Shown piece after piece: positions 44,809 through 57,292 of a DNA stretch of 64,000 nt. The first letter of the stretch is position 1. Every line of letters starts with the position of its first letter. Under the pieces are notes generated by a model. That model was not told the origin of the DNA. It was given only the letters and a program-made list of their open reading frames with translations, and made no database searches. The translations under genes were made by a program, and so were the position numbers. The DNA is from Candidatus Eiseniibacteriota bacterium (GTDB taxonomy: Bacteria; Eisenbacteria; RBG-16-71-46), in contig JACRIW010000038.1 in the NCBI GenBank assembly GCA_016215625.1, positions 62,001 to 126,000 of the forward strand, written 5' to 3'.

Positions 44809-46244
44809 CGAGCTGGTCCCCGGACAAGTGCTGGAACGAGGAGTGCGGCGTGTTCGCGGTGGTGGGTGTGCCGCGCGCGTCGGAGATCACCGCGCTCGGG
44901 CTGCACGCGCTGCAGCACCGCGGCCAGGAAGCGACCGGCATCGTCTCGTGCGACGACCGCGGCGACTTCCACGTGCGCAAGGGCATCGGCCTCGTGTCCG
45001 ACGTGTACGACTCGGGCAACCTGAACGACCTGCCCGGGCAGCTCGCGATCGGCCACAACCGCTATTCGACCGCGGGCGGCCTGACGCTCGAGAACACGCA
45101 GCCGCTGCGCGTCGTGTACCGCGGCGGCCCGCTCGCGCTCGCGCACAACGGCAACCTCACGAATGCCGCGGCGGTGCGCCAGTCGCTCGAGGAATCGGGC
45201 TCGATCTTCCAGACGACGCTCGACACGGAAGTGTTCCTGCACCTCGTCGCGCTCGCGCCCACCGACGACGTCGAGGCCGCGCTCACCGAGGCCGCGCGCA
45301 CGGTCACCGGCGCGTACTCGATCGTGGTGCTCGCGCGCGGCAAAGTGATCGCGCTGCGCGACCCGCACGGGTTCCGTCCGCTCTGCGTGGGACGGCTCGG
45401 TGACGGCTACGTCGTGGCGAGCGAGACGTGCGCACTCGATCTCGTCGGGGCCGACTTCATCCGCGAGGTCGAGCCGGGCGAGATGATCACGATCGATCCG
45501 CAGGGCATGCGCGCGCGCCGCGCCGTGCCGGCAGCCGAGCCCGCACAGCACTGCATCTTCGAGCACATCTACTTCTCGCGGCCCGACAGCCGCGTCTTCG
45601 GCGCGACCGTCGACCAGGTGCGCCGCAAGCTCGGGCACCAGCTCGCGCGCGAGCATCCCGTGGACGCGGACGTCGTGATCGCGGTGCCGGACTCGAGCAA
45701 CTCGATCGCGCTCGGCTTCGCCGAGGAGTCGGGCACGCGTTTCGAACTGGGGCTCATCCGCAACCACTACGTCGGCCGGACGTTCATCCAGCCGCAGCAG
45801 GCCGGGCGCGATTTCGGCGTGCGCGTGAAGTTCAATCCCGTGCGCGAGGTGCTCGACGGCAAGCGCGTCGTGGTCGTGGACGACTCGATCGTGCGCGGCA
45901 CGACGAGCCGCAAGCTCGTGCGGCTCCTGCGTCGCTCGGGCGCGCGCGAGGTGCACTTCCGGGTCGGGTCGCCGCCGGTCACGCATCCGTGCTTCTACGG
46001 CATCGACACGCCGAGCCGGCGCGAACTGATCGGCGCGCTCAAGACGGTCGAGGAGATCCGCGAATACCTCGGCGTGGATTCGCTCGGCTACCTGTCGCTC
46101 GACGGCATGCTCGCGTGCGAGAGCGAGCCGCGGCGCTTCTGCCGGGCGTGCTTCGACGGGCGCTATCCGGTCGCGGTCGAGGCGGGGGCGGGCAAGCTGG
46201 CGATCGAGCAGCTGCGGCGCACGCCGTCCGGCTCGGGCTCCTGA
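44805..46244 (+). CDS. purF: Amidophosphoribosyltransferase
   Basis: This 479-residue enzyme starts purine synthesis by converting PRPP and glutamine to phosphoribosylamine. ECGVFAVVG places the N-terminal nucleophile at Cys14, implying propeptide cleavage. The PRPP site is VVVDDSIVRGTTSRK. Cysteines in QHCIFEHIYFSRPDS, HPCFYGID and FCRACF occupy the positions of the Fe-S ligands in the B. subtilis-type enzyme, suggesting the oxygen-sensitive form. ATG overlapping the preceding stop by 4 nt. Confidence 0.96.
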   Translation: MTSWSPDKCWNEECGVFAVVGVPRASEITALGLHALQHRGQEATGIVSCDDRGDFHVRKGIGLVSDVYDSGNLNDLPGQLAIGHNRYSTAGGLTLENTQPLRVVYRGGPLALAHNGNLTNAAAVRQSLEESGSIFQTTLDTEVFLHLVALAPTDDVEAALTEAARTVTGAYSIVVLARGKVIALRDPHGFRPLCVGRLGDGYVVASETCALDLVGADFIREVEPGEMITIDPQGMRARRAVPAAEPAQHCIFEHIYFSRPDSRVFGATVDQVRRKLGHQLAREHPVDADVVIAVPDSSNSIALGFAEESGTRFELGLIRNHYVGRTFIQPQQAGRDFGVRVKFNPVREVLDGKRVVVVDDSIVRGTTSRKLVRLLRRSGAREVHFRVGSPPVTHPCFYGIDTPSRRELIGALKTVEEIREYLGVDSLGYLSLDGMLACESEPRRFCRACFDGRYPVAVEAGAGKLAIEQLRRTPSGSGS

Positions 46245-46276
46245 GCGGTCGCGGCGGTTCCGGCGGTGCCGGCGCG

Positions 46277-46306
46277 TTGACAGCCTCGCGGGACGCTCCC
46301 TAGATT
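46277..46306 (+). promoter_or_regulatory. Strong promoter of the lysS-lol unit
   Basis: Perfect TTGACA, an 18-nt spacer and TAGATT, just before a leader of about 55 nt. It is the clearest example of the promoter form seen repeatedly in the window. Confidence 0.75.
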
Positions 46307-46367
46307 CGCGCATACCGCGCGCCGCGAGGGACGCGCCGCGCACCACTTCATCGCCCGGAAAGCCCCC

Positions 46368-47915
46368 ATGTCGCTCCAGTTGCTGATGGACCAGCGCCGC
46401 GCCCGCATCGCGGAGTGGCGCGCGATCGGCGTCGAGCCGTACGCCTACCGCTACGACGTGACCCACTTCGCGACCGACCTGCTCGCCCGCGGCGAAGCCG
46501 TGACGACGGAGTACGGGGACGTCGTGCGCATCGCCGGGCGGCTGGTCACGAAGCGCGGTCAGGGCAAGGCGGGCTTCGCGCACCTGCTCGACAAGACGGG
46601 ACGCATCCAGGTCTACGCGAAGAGCGACCTGATGGGTGAGCAGTACCGGCGCTTCGAGCTCGCGCAGGTCGGGGACTGGCTCGGCATCGAGGGCGCGCTG
46701 TTCCGGACGCGCACCGGCGAGATCACCGTGCGCGCCGACAAGATCGAGCTGCTCGCGAAGTCCATCCGTCCGCTGCCCGAGAAGTGGCACGGGCTGACCG
46801 ATCCCGAGACGCGCTTCCGCCAGCGCTACGCCGACCTCTTCACCAACGTCGAGGTGCGCGAGATCTTCCGCCGCCGCGCGAAGCTGACGAGCGGCATCCG
46901 CGCGTTCCTCGACGCGCGCGACTACCTCGAAGTCGAGACGCCCGTGCTGCAGCCGCTCTACGGCGGCGCGTTCGCGCGGCCGTTCGTGACGAAGCACAAC
47001 GCGCTCGACATCGATCTCTACCTGCGCATCTCGAACGAGCTGTACCTCAAGCGGCTGATCGTCGGCGGCCTCGACCGCGTGTACGAGTTCTCGCGCGACT
47101 TCCGCAACGAGGGCATGGACCGGTCGCACAATCCCGAGTTCACGCTGCTCGAGTTCTACCAGGCGTTCGCGGACATCCACGACATGATGGAGCTCACGCA
47201 GGCGATGGTCTGCGACGCGCTCCAGAACGCGTGCGGCACGTTGAAGATCCCGTACCAGGGCCGCACGCTCGACTTCACGCCCCCGTGGCCGCGCGTCTCG
47301 ATGCTCGACTCGGTCTCCGAAAAGGTGGGCGAGTCCGTGCACGCGCTCGACGAAGCCGTGCTGCGCCGGCACTGCGAGAAGCACGGCCTGCACGCCCGCG
47401 AGGGCACCGGCGCGGGCGGCATGCTCGACGAGCTGTTCTCGGCGCTCGTCCAGCCCGAGCTGCAGAACGCGGCGTTCGTCGTCGACTTCCCGGTCGTGAC
47501 CTCGCCGCTCGCGCGCGTGAGCCGCACGAACCCGGCGGTCGTCGAACGCTTCGAACTGTTCGCCGCGGGCATGGAGCTGGCCAACGCGTTCAGCGAGCAG
47601 AACGACCCGGACGCGCAGCAGCGGGCGTTCGAGGCCCAGCTCGAGGCGAAGGCGCGCGGGGATGAAGAGGCGCAGGTGATGGACGAGGACTACCTGCGTG
47701 CGCTGCAGTACGGCATGCCGCCGACCGGCGGCGTCGGCATCGGCATCGACCGCCTCGTGATGCTCGCGACCGACTCGCGCAGCATCCGCGACGTCGTGCT
47801 GTTCCCGCAGCTGCGTCCCGAGGAAGGTCGGCCGGTCGCGGACGACCGCGACGAGGAGCCGGAGGCGCCGGAGGCGCCGGAAGCACCGAAGGCTCCGGAG
47901 CCGCCGAAGGCGTGA
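46368..47915 (+). CDS. lysS: Class II lysyl-tRNA synthetase with acidic Pro/Ala tail
   Basis: This 515-residue class II LysRS charges tRNA(Lys). An OB-fold N-terminal domain (about 40-140) precedes the catalytic core: FLDARDYLEVETPVLQPLYGGAFARPF (motif 1), EFSRDFRNEGMDRSHNPEFTLLEFYQAFAD (motif 2) and GGVGIGIDRLVM (motif 3). The last 25 residues, a repetitive EAPEAPEAPKAPEPPKA stretch, are not part of the enzyme family. ATG start. The lol permease GTG overlaps the stop by 4 nt. Confidence 0.95.
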   Translation: MSLQLLMDQRRARIAEWRAIGVEPYAYRYDVTHFATDLLARGEAVTTEYGDVVRIAGRLVTKRGQGKAGFAHLLDKTGRIQVYAKSDLMGEQYRRFELAQVGDWLGIEGALFRTRTGEITVRADKIELLAKSIRPLPEKWHGLTDPETRFRQRYADLFTNVEVREIFRRRAKLTSGIRAFLDARDYLEVETPVLQPLYGGAFARPFVTKHNALDIDLYLRISNELYLKRLIVGGLDRVYEFSRDFRNEGMDRSHNPEFTLLEFYQAFADIHDMMELTQAMVCDALQNACGTLKIPYQGRTLDFTPPWPRVSMLDSVSEKVGESVHALDEAVLRRHCEKHGLHAREGTGAGGMLDELFSALVQPELQNAAFVVDFPVVTSPLARVSRTNPAVVERFELFAAGMELANAFSEQNDPDAQQRAFEAQLEAKARGDEEAQVMDEDYLRALQYGMPPTGGVGIGIDRLVMLATDSRSIRDVVLFPQLRPEEGRPVADDRDEEPEAPEAPEAPKAPEPPKA

Positions 47916-49150
47916 AGCTCCCCCTGTGGATCGCGGCGCGCTACCTGCGCAGCCGGCCGAGGACGGGCTTCATCACGCTGCTCACGGGCATCTCCATCGC
48001 GGGCGTCGCGGTCGGCGTGACCGCGCTGCTCACCGTGCTCGCGGTCATGAACGGCTTCGAGAGCGAGGTGCAGACGCGCATCTCCGGGACCGACGCGCAC
48101 GTCGTGCTGCTCGGCGAGAACACGTCGGGCGTCCCGAACGGCGAGTCGCTCGCCGCGAAGCTCGCGGCGCAGCCGGGCGTCGAAGGCGTCGCCGCCTTCA
48201 CGTACGCGAAGGCGATGGCGTTCCGCGATGGCGCGTCCGAGGGCATGGTCGTCAAGGGCGTGGACCTCGCGGCCGAGCGCACGGTGACCACGATCGGCCG
48301 GCACATCGTGCCGGCGCTCGATTCGATTCCCGCCGTCACGCTGGGAGGTGAGCCCGGCATCGTGCTCGGATCGGAGCTCGCGGCGCGGCTCGGCGCGGGC
48401 ATCGGCGACGTCGTGCTGCTCGCGACGCTGCAGGGGGACGCGAACTCGGCGTTCGGCTATGCGCCCAAGCTGCGGCCGTTCCGCGTCGTGGGGCAGTTCA
48501 CCTCCGGGCTCTACAACTACGACTCGAGCCTCGGCTTCACGTCGATCGCGACGTCGCAGAAGTTCTTCGACCTCGGCCAGAACGTCACCGGTGTCGAGGT
48601 GAAGCTCACCGACATGTTCACCGCGCCCGAGGCGGCCGTGCGGCTGCTGCGCGCCGCGGACCAGGCGGGGCTGCGCGCGAACAACTGGATCGAGCTGAAC
48701 CGGAACCTGTTCACGTGGATGAAGCTCGAGAAGGCGGTCATGTTCGTCATCCTCGGGCTCATCGTGCTCGTCGCGGCGTTCAACATCGTGAGCACGCTGT
48801 TCATGGTCGTGCTCGAGAAGCGCCGCGACATCGGCGTGCTCAAGTCGCTCGGCGCCACCCCGGAGGTCGTCCTGCAGATCTTCCTCGTCGAAGGTTTGCT
48901 CATCGGCGGGCTCGGGACGCTCGCGGGCACGATCCTCGGGGCGGGCCTCATCTACGTCCTGAAGCGCTGGCCGTTCGTCCACCTGCCCGGGGACGTGTAC
49001 TTCATCGAAACACTTCCGGTGCGTCCTGAAGCAGGGGACTTCGCCGCCGTCATTCTGGCCGCCATCGCCCTGTGTCTGGCCGCCGCCTGGTATCCGGCCT
49101 GGCAGGCGTCCCGGCTCGACCCGGTCGCGGCCATCCGCCGGCAGACCTGA
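47912..49150 (+). CDS. Lipoprotein-releasing ABC transporter permease (LolC/LolE family)
   Basis: This 412-residue permease has four transmembrane segments: one at about 19-45 (FITLLTGISIAGVAVGVTALLTVLAVM) and three at about 270-405. A large periplasmic MacB-like domain with VLLGENTSG and TTIGRHIVPA lies between the first and second. The protein pairs with LolD to extract acylated lipoproteins from the inner membrane. Only one permease gene is here, so the complex may be a LolF-type homodimer. GTG start overlapping lysS. Confidence 0.92.
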   Translation: MKLPLWIAARYLRSRPRTGFITLLTGISIAGVAVGVTALLTVLAVMNGFESEVQTRISGTDAHVVLLGENTSGVPNGESLAAKLAAQPGVEGVAAFTYAKAMAFRDGASEGMVVKGVDLAAERTVTTIGRHIVPALDSIPAVTLGGEPGIVLGSELAARLGAGIGDVVLLATLQGDANSAFGYAPKLRPFRVVGQFTSGLYNYDSSLGFTSIATSQKFFDLGQNVTGVEVKLTDMFTAPEAAVRLLRAADQAGLRANNWIELNRNLFTWMKLEKAVMFVILGLIVLVAAFNIVSTLFMVVLEKRRDIGVLKSLGATPEVVLQIFLVEGLLIGGLGTLAGTILGAGLIYVLKRWPFVHLPGDVYFIETLPVRPEAGDFAAVILAAIALCLAAAWYPAWQASRLDPVAAIRRQT

Positions 49151-49176
49151 GAACCCTTCGCAAGTGAGGCGCTCAA

Positions 49177-49881
<705 letters not shown>

Positions 49882-49895
49882 TCGAGAGGGAACGG

Positions 49896-50438
49896 ATGCT
49901 CTGCCAGATCTGCGGGAAGAACCCCGCGACGGTGCACTTCACGGAGATCCACGACAACAAGATGTCGGAGATCCACGTGTGCGAACGTTGCGCCGAGGAG
50001 AAGGGCATGGCCGCGTCCGCCTCGCAGCACAAGTTCGAGATCGCGGACCTGCTCGCCGGCATGGTGGACGCGATGACGCGCACGGACGAAGAGCGCGTCG
50101 GCCACGTGCAGTGCCCTCGGTGCGGCCTGCAGTATTCGAGCTTCAAGGAAACCGGCCGTCTCGGCTGCTCGGAGTGCTACGCCGCGTTCCAGTTCCAGCT
50201 GCGGCCGCTGCTGCGCCGCATCCACGGCGACACGCGTCACCGCGGCAAGACGCCCGCGCACGGCAGCGCCGGCGCCGAGCGCTCGCGCCAGATCCAGCGC
50301 CTGCACGACGATCTGCAGCGCGCGGTCGAGAGCGAGGAGTTCGAGAAGGCGGCGCAGATCCGCGACGAGATCCGCAAGCTCGAGGCCGAGCTTCAGGCCG
50401 AGCGAGCGTCCACCCCGAGCGTGGAGCGTCCGTCGTGA
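49896..50438 (+). CDS. mcsA: McsA-type zinc-binding activator with UVR motif
   Basis: This 180-residue protein has two zinc-ribbon pairs (CQICGKNPATVHFTEI..CERC at 3-30; CPRCGLQYSSFKETGRLGCSECY at about 76-97) and a C-terminal UVR motif (LQRAVESEEFEKAAQIRDEIRKLE). McsA activates the arginine kinase McsB and helps ClpC. The order mcsA-mcsB-clpC supports the call. GAGAGGGAACGG precedes the ATG. Confidence 0.93.
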   Translation: MLCQICGKNPATVHFTEIHDNKMSEIHVCERCAEEKGMAASASQHKFEIADLLAGMVDAMTRTDEERVGHVQCPRCGLQYSSFKETGRLGCSECYAAFQFQLRPLLRRIHGDTRHRGKTPAHGSAGAERSRQIQRLHDDLQRAVESEEFEKAAQIRDEIRKLEAELQAERASTPSVERPS

Positions 50439-51526
50439 GCGCGACCCCGCGCGACTTCGCGCAGCTGTTCGACACGACCAGCCCGTGGCTCACGGGTTCC
50501 GGTCCGCACTCCGAAATGGTGCTTTCCACGCGCATCCGTCTCGCGCGCAATCTTTCCGAGGTGCCGTTCACGCACCGCGCCCGCGAGGAGCAGCTCTACG
50601 GCGTGCTCGCCTCGGTGTCGGCGGCGGCGCAGAGCTCGCGTTCGTTCCACGACGGGCTGCTGCTCCGCATGAACGAGTGCTCGCCGATCGAGCGCCAGGT
50701 GCTCGTCGAGCGCCACCTCGTGAGCCACGAACTCGGTGACGGCGCCCGGCCGCGCGGCATCCTCGTCGCGCCCGACCAGCGCCTGAGCCTCATGATCAAC
50801 GAAGAGGACCATCTCCGGCTGCAGTCGCTGACACCCGGCTTCCAGCTCGCGGAAGCCTGGTCGCTCGCCGACCGCGCGGACGACGAACTCAACCAGTCGC
50901 TCGAGTTCGCGTTCTCGGAGGAGATCGGCTACCTCACGAGCTGCCCGACGAACGCCGGCACCGGCCTGCGCGCGTCGGTGCTCATCCACCTGCCCGCGCT
51001 CGTGCTTCTCGAGGAGATCCAGCGCGTCCTCAAGAGCATCATGCAGGTCGGACTCAACGTGCGCGGCCTGTACGGCGAGCACAGCGAGGTGATGGGCAAC
51101 CTGTTCCAGATCTCGAACCAGACCACGCTCGGCCGCAGCGAGCGCGACTCCATCGACAGCCTCGAGCGCGTCACGCGCCAGATCATCGAGACCGAGGAGC
51201 GCGCGCGCGAGCGCATGCTGCGCGACGCCCGCGTGCAGATCGAGGACAAGGTGTGGCGTGCGTACGGCACGCTGCGCTACTGCCGTTCGATCCACGCCCG
51301 TGAGGTCATCAATCTCTGCTCCGCCGTGCGTCTCGGCGTCGCGATGGAACTGCCGGGCCTGTGCCCGCTGCGCACGCTGAACGAACTGCTCGTGCTCACG
51401 CAGCCGGCGCACCTGCAGCGCATCCACGGAGCCGAACTTTCGCCCGCCGATCGCAACATCGTCCGCGCCCAGCTCGTGCGCGAGCGGCTCGCCGCCGCCG
51501 ACCACGGGACCGGGACGAATCCTTAG
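50435..51526 (+). CDS. mcsB: Protein-arginine kinase McsB
   Basis: This 363-residue phosphagen-kinase-fold enzyme phosphorylates arginines on proteins and so tags them for ClpC. LSTRIRLARNLSEVPF (ATP-binding Arg), INEEDHLRLQ (catalytic Glu) and FSEEIGYLTSCPTNAGTGLRASV are all present, as is the C-terminal helical domain with its Arg-rich LERVTRQIIETEERARERM. GTG start inside the mcsA stop (GTGA). The upstream CtsR regulator seen in Firmicutes is absent. Confidence 0.95.
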   Translation: MSATPRDFAQLFDTTSPWLTGSGPHSEMVLSTRIRLARNLSEVPFTHRAREEQLYGVLASVSAAAQSSRSFHDGLLLRMNECSPIERQVLVERHLVSHELGDGARPRGILVAPDQRLSLMINEEDHLRLQSLTPGFQLAEAWSLADRADDELNQSLEFAFSEEIGYLTSCPTNAGTGLRASVLIHLPALVLLEEIQRVLKSIMQVGLNVRGLYGEHSEVMGNLFQISNQTTLGRSERDSIDSLERVTRQIIETEERARERMLRDARVQIEDKVWRAYGTLRYCRSIHAREVINLCSAVRLGVAMELPGLCPLRTLNELLVLTQPAHLQRIHGAELSPADRNIVRAQLVRERLAAADHGTGTNP

Positions 51527-51576
51527 GGACAAGGAGGAAGGCCTTCGCCGCGTCGTGCGGCGGAGCCGAGCACACC

Positions 51577-54048
<2,472 letters not shown>

Positions 54049-54066
54049 TTCCGGACGCTTCACGAG

Positions 54067-54097
54067 ACGCCGGGGTCCTTCGGGACCCCGGCGTTTT
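54067..54097 (+). terminator. Intrinsic terminator after clpC with UUCG tetraloop
   Basis: A 12-bp perfect stem (ACGCCGGGGTCC / GGACCCCGGCGT) closes on TTCG, a very stable tetraloop, and runs into TTTT. Confidence 0.92.
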
Positions 54098-54175
54098 CGC
54101 GTCCGGGGAAGGGGAACGCCGGTCAAGCTTCGGTGTAGGAACGACTACGGCCCGGCGGCGGGGGCTCCCCGTGGC

Positions 54176-54203
54176 TGGACATTGGGGCCTCGCTGGCTAT
54201 GAT
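54176..54203 (+). promoter_or_regulatory. Strong promoter of the bamA-lpx unit
   Basis: TGGACA, a 16-nt spacer and TATGAT. Transcription should start near 54210, giving a leader of about 120 nt to the bamA start. Confidence 0.75.
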
Positions 54204-54328
54204 TCGGCCGAGACTCCCCGATGACCCAAGGCCACCCCGACTCCGGCTCGCGCGCGCAGGGACGCGAAGACGCGGCGTGGCAGGACGGATTCCTGTGCCG
54301 TGGCCCGAGGGCCCAAGGAGCTGATCGA

Positions 54329-56728
54329 GTGCCTCTTCGCCTGACCCGGTGGGTCCCGCGCTTCTGCGGGTTCGCCGCCATCCTTCTCGCAGTGCTGTTC
54401 TCGTCGTTCGGGATCGCGTGGGCGCAGGACGGGGCCGACGCGCGACCGGGCGCCCCCGCCGTCGGCCGCATCTTCGTGACGGGCAACGTCCACGTCGACA
54501 GCGCGCGCATCGTCCGGACGTTCGACGTGCCCCCGGGCACGCGCTTCTCGTCCGACCTCGTCCGCCGCGGCACGCGCAAGCTCACCGCGCTCGGACTCTT
54601 CAGCAACGTCCAGCTGCTCAAGAACGAGCACGACGGGGTGGTGGACCTCACCATCGTCGTGACCGAACGGCCGCGCCTGGCCGCGGTGCGCTTCTCGGGC
54701 AACAAGAAGCGCGAGGACGTGGACCTCGAGAAGAAGCTCTTCCTGCACGCGGGCGAGACGTTTTCGTTCGTGCAGGCGAACCTGCAGGTGGACTCGCTCG
54801 CCGAGTACTACCGCAGCGAAGGCTTCCCGCGCGCGAAGATCACCGCGAAGGCGGACACGTTGTTCGACCGCAACGAGGTGAACCTCACGTTCGAGATCGT
54901 CGAGGGCGAGAAACTGCGCATCGGCGACATCGTCTTCGAGGGGCGCACGGCGTTCCCCGCGAAGCGCCTGCGCAAGGCCATGAAGACCAAGACGAAGGGA
55001 CTCTTCGGCGGCGGCGAGCTGAAGGACGAGACCTTCGCCGAGGACCGGGAGAAGCTCGAGACCTGGTACCAGAACCACGGCTACCGGGACATGCAGGTCG
55101 CGGGCTTCGAGGTCGTGCCGGGCGCGGACCCGAAGCGCGTCACGCTCAAGGTGACCTTGTCCGAGGGCCGGCCGTACACGTTCGGCACCTCGCGCTGGGA
55201 AGGGGCGCGCACGCTCGACTCGACGTTCCTCGCGCGCGCCTGGAAGGACCGCAAGGCGGCCCCGTACGACCGCTCGCGCGTCGAACGCGCCCGCGGTGAC
55301 GTGCTGGGCGAATACGCCGAGCACGGCCTGCTCTACGTGGACATGGAGCCCGAAGAGACGGTGCGCGACTCGATCGTGGACGTGACGTTCCGCGTGCGCG
55401 AGGGGTCGCCCTCCTTCGTGCGGCGCGTGACCATCCTCGGCAACAAGGGCACCCGCGAGCACGTGCTGCGCCGCGAGCTCGACGTGCACGAAGGCGACCG
55501 CTTCCGCCGTTCGGCGCTGATCCGCAGCCAGGGCGACATGATGCGGCTCCAGCTGTTCGAGGAAGTGATGCCGGACATCTCGCCGGCCGAGAGCACCGAC
55601 GTCGACGTGATCTTCCGCGTGAAGGAGAAGCAGGTCGGCACGGCGTCCGCCGGCGCGGGCTACACGGGCGAGGCCGGCCTCACGGGCTTCCTCGAGCTCG
55701 GTCACAGCAACGTGCTCGGCAACGGCCAGTCGCTCGCGCTGCACCTCGAGCGCGGCGGCCGCAGCGACCGCCGGCGCGAGGACTACTCGCTCAGCTTCAC
55801 CGAGCCGTGGTTCCGGGATTCCCCGACGCTGCTCGGCTATTCCGTCTACAGCACCACGCGCGAGCTGCTCGAGTACGACCAGCGGCGCCGCGGCGGTTCC
55901 GTGCGCATCGGCCGGCCGTTGCCGTGGCCCGACTACTCGCGCGGATCGGTCTCGTACACGCTCGAGAACATGCGCATCACGAACGTGGACTCGAGCCTGA
56001 CGATCGCGGGCGTGAGCACGAACACCGACCTGCTCACGAGCACGCTCGAGTTCAACTTCATGCGCAACAGCACGGACAACCCGTTCTACCCGACGCGCGG
56101 CACCCGCTTCACGGCGAGCGAGGAGTTCACGGGCGGGCCGTTCGGCGGCGAGCTGCACTACTTCCGCCATCGTTACGAGGGCCGGGTCTACACGCGCAGC
56201 GCCCTCAAGAGCGTCACGAGCATGCTGCGCCTGCGGCTCGGCAGCGTCGGGCAGTACACGTGGCGCAGCGACGTGATTCCCGACTACGCGCGCTTCCGGC
56301 TCGGCGGCGGCAACACGCTCGACCCCCTGCGCGGCTACCAGGACTACCAGGTCGTGCCGAACCGCGGGTACTACTGGAGCCGGTACAACCGCATCATCTC
56401 GAGTTCGACCGGCGCGGACTCCACGATCCGTGACTCCTCGTACGTGCGCAGCCGCTATCCCGGCGGGCGCTACATGGCGTTGTTCACCCTCGAGCAGCAG
56501 TTCCCGATCGTCCACCCGCTGCACGCGCTGCTGTTCGTGGACGCGGGCAACACGTGGGACGAGCTGAAGTTCGTCAAGCCCCGTGATTTCAAGGTCGGCG
56601 CCGGCTTCGGCCTGCGGATGGAGATCCCCATCCTCGGCAACGTCGGGTTCGACTACGGCTATGGCTTCCACCGCGACGACGGGCCGAAATGGCAGGGACA
56701 CTTCCTGCTCGGCAACGTCGGGTTCTGA
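54329..56728 (+). CDS. bamA: Outer-membrane protein assembly factor BamA
   Basis: This 799-residue BamA inserts beta-barrel proteins into the outer membrane. A signal peptide (RFCGFAAILLAVLFSSFGIAWAQ) precedes five POTRA repeats (about 45-420; e.g. GRIFVTGNVHVDSARIVRTF, VTILGNKGTREHVLRREL) and a 16-strand barrel domain (about 420-799) ending ...FLLGNVGF with the aromatic C-terminus. The GTG at 54329 has AAGGAG 8 nt upstream and is preferred to the ATG at 54221, which would add a 36-residue non-family stretch. Confidence 0.96.
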   Translation: MPLRLTRWVPRFCGFAAILLAVLFSSFGIAWAQDGADARPGAPAVGRIFVTGNVHVDSARIVRTFDVPPGTRFSSDLVRRGTRKLTALGLFSNVQLLKNEHDGVVDLTIVVTERPRLAAVRFSGNKKREDVDLEKKLFLHAGETFSFVQANLQVDSLAEYYRSEGFPRAKITAKADTLFDRNEVNLTFEIVEGEKLRIGDIVFEGRTAFPAKRLRKAMKTKTKGLFGGGELKDETFAEDREKLETWYQNHGYRDMQVAGFEVVPGADPKRVTLKVTLSEGRPYTFGTSRWEGARTLDSTFLARAWKDRKAAPYDRSRVERARGDVLGEYAEHGLLYVDMEPEETVRDSIVDVTFRVREGSPSFVRRVTILGNKGTREHVLRRELDVHEGDRFRRSALIRSQGDMMRLQLFEEVMPDISPAESTDVDVIFRVKEKQVGTASAGAGYTGEAGLTGFLELGHSNVLGNGQSLALHLERGGRSDRRREDYSLSFTEPWFRDSPTLLGYSVYSTTRELLEYDQRRRGGSVRIGRPLPWPDYSRGSVSYTLENMRITNVDSSLTIAGVSTNTDLLTSTLEFNFMRNSTDNPFYPTRGTRFTASEEFTGGPFGGELHYFRHRYEGRVYTRSALKSVTSMLRLRLGSVGQYTWRSDVIPDYARFRLGGGNTLDPLRGYQDYQVVPNRGYYWSRYNRIISSSTGADSTIRDSSYVRSRYPGGRYMALFTLEQQFPIVHPLHALLFVDAGNTWDELKFVKPRDFKVGAGFGLRMEIPILGNVGFDYGYGFHRDDGPKWQGHFLLGNVGF

Positions 56729-56737
56729 CGAGGTCGC

Positions 56738-57280
56738 ATGCGATTTCCCGCCCGAGTGCTCGCCTTCGCCTGTGCGCTGTTGACGGCCGCCACCGCGGTC
56801 TTCGCGGCCGACCTGTCCGTGGGTTACATCGACTCGTCCCGCATCTTCATGGAGTACAAGGACGCGCAGGACGCCCAGCAGCGCTTCGACCGCCAGGTGC
56901 AGGGCTGGCGCGACGAGGCCACCGAGAAGGAGAAGGTGGTCACGCAGTTGCGCGCGGAACTGCGCGACCAGGGCCCGATCCTTTCGGCGCTCAAGCGGCA
57001 GGAGAAGGAGACGGCGCTGCAGCGCGCCGTGACGGAGTACGAGAACTTCATCCAGGAGATCTGGGGGCCGAACGGCCGTGCGTCGCAGGAGAACGAGCGC
57101 GCGACGGGCGAGGTGGTCCAGCAGATTCGCGCGGCCGTGGAGAAGGTCGCGGGGCAGAAGGGCCTGACGATGGTGTTCGATTCCACCAGCGGCGTGCTCG
57201 TGTACGCCGACCGTACGCTCGACATCACCGCGGACGTGCTCGCCGAACTCGCGGCGCGCACCGCGGGCACGACACGCTAG
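56738..57280 (+). CDS. Periplasmic chaperone Skp/OmpH family
   Basis: This 180-residue Skp/OmpH protein holds unfolded outer-membrane proteins on the way to BamA. A signal peptide (VLAFACALLTAATAVFAA) precedes LSVGYIDSSRIFMEYKDAQDAQQRF and a long coiled coil (about 45-130). Sited between bamA and lpxD as in many diderms. ATG 9 nt after bamA. Confidence 0.93.
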   Translation: MRFPARVLAFACALLTAATAVFAADLSVGYIDSSRIFMEYKDAQDAQQRFDRQVQGWRDEATEKEKVVTQLRAELRDQGPILSALKRQEKETALQRAVTEYENFIQEIWGPNGRASQENERATGEVVQQIRAAVEKVAGQKGLTMVFDSTSGVLVYADRTLDITADVLAELAARTAGTTR

Positions 57281-57292
57281 GAGCGTCCCCCC

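Noticed and set aside
54221-54328. Upstream ATG start for bamA
   Set aside because: The GTG at 54329 has AAGGAG at good spacing and gives a normal signal peptide; the extra 36 residues do not look like protein.
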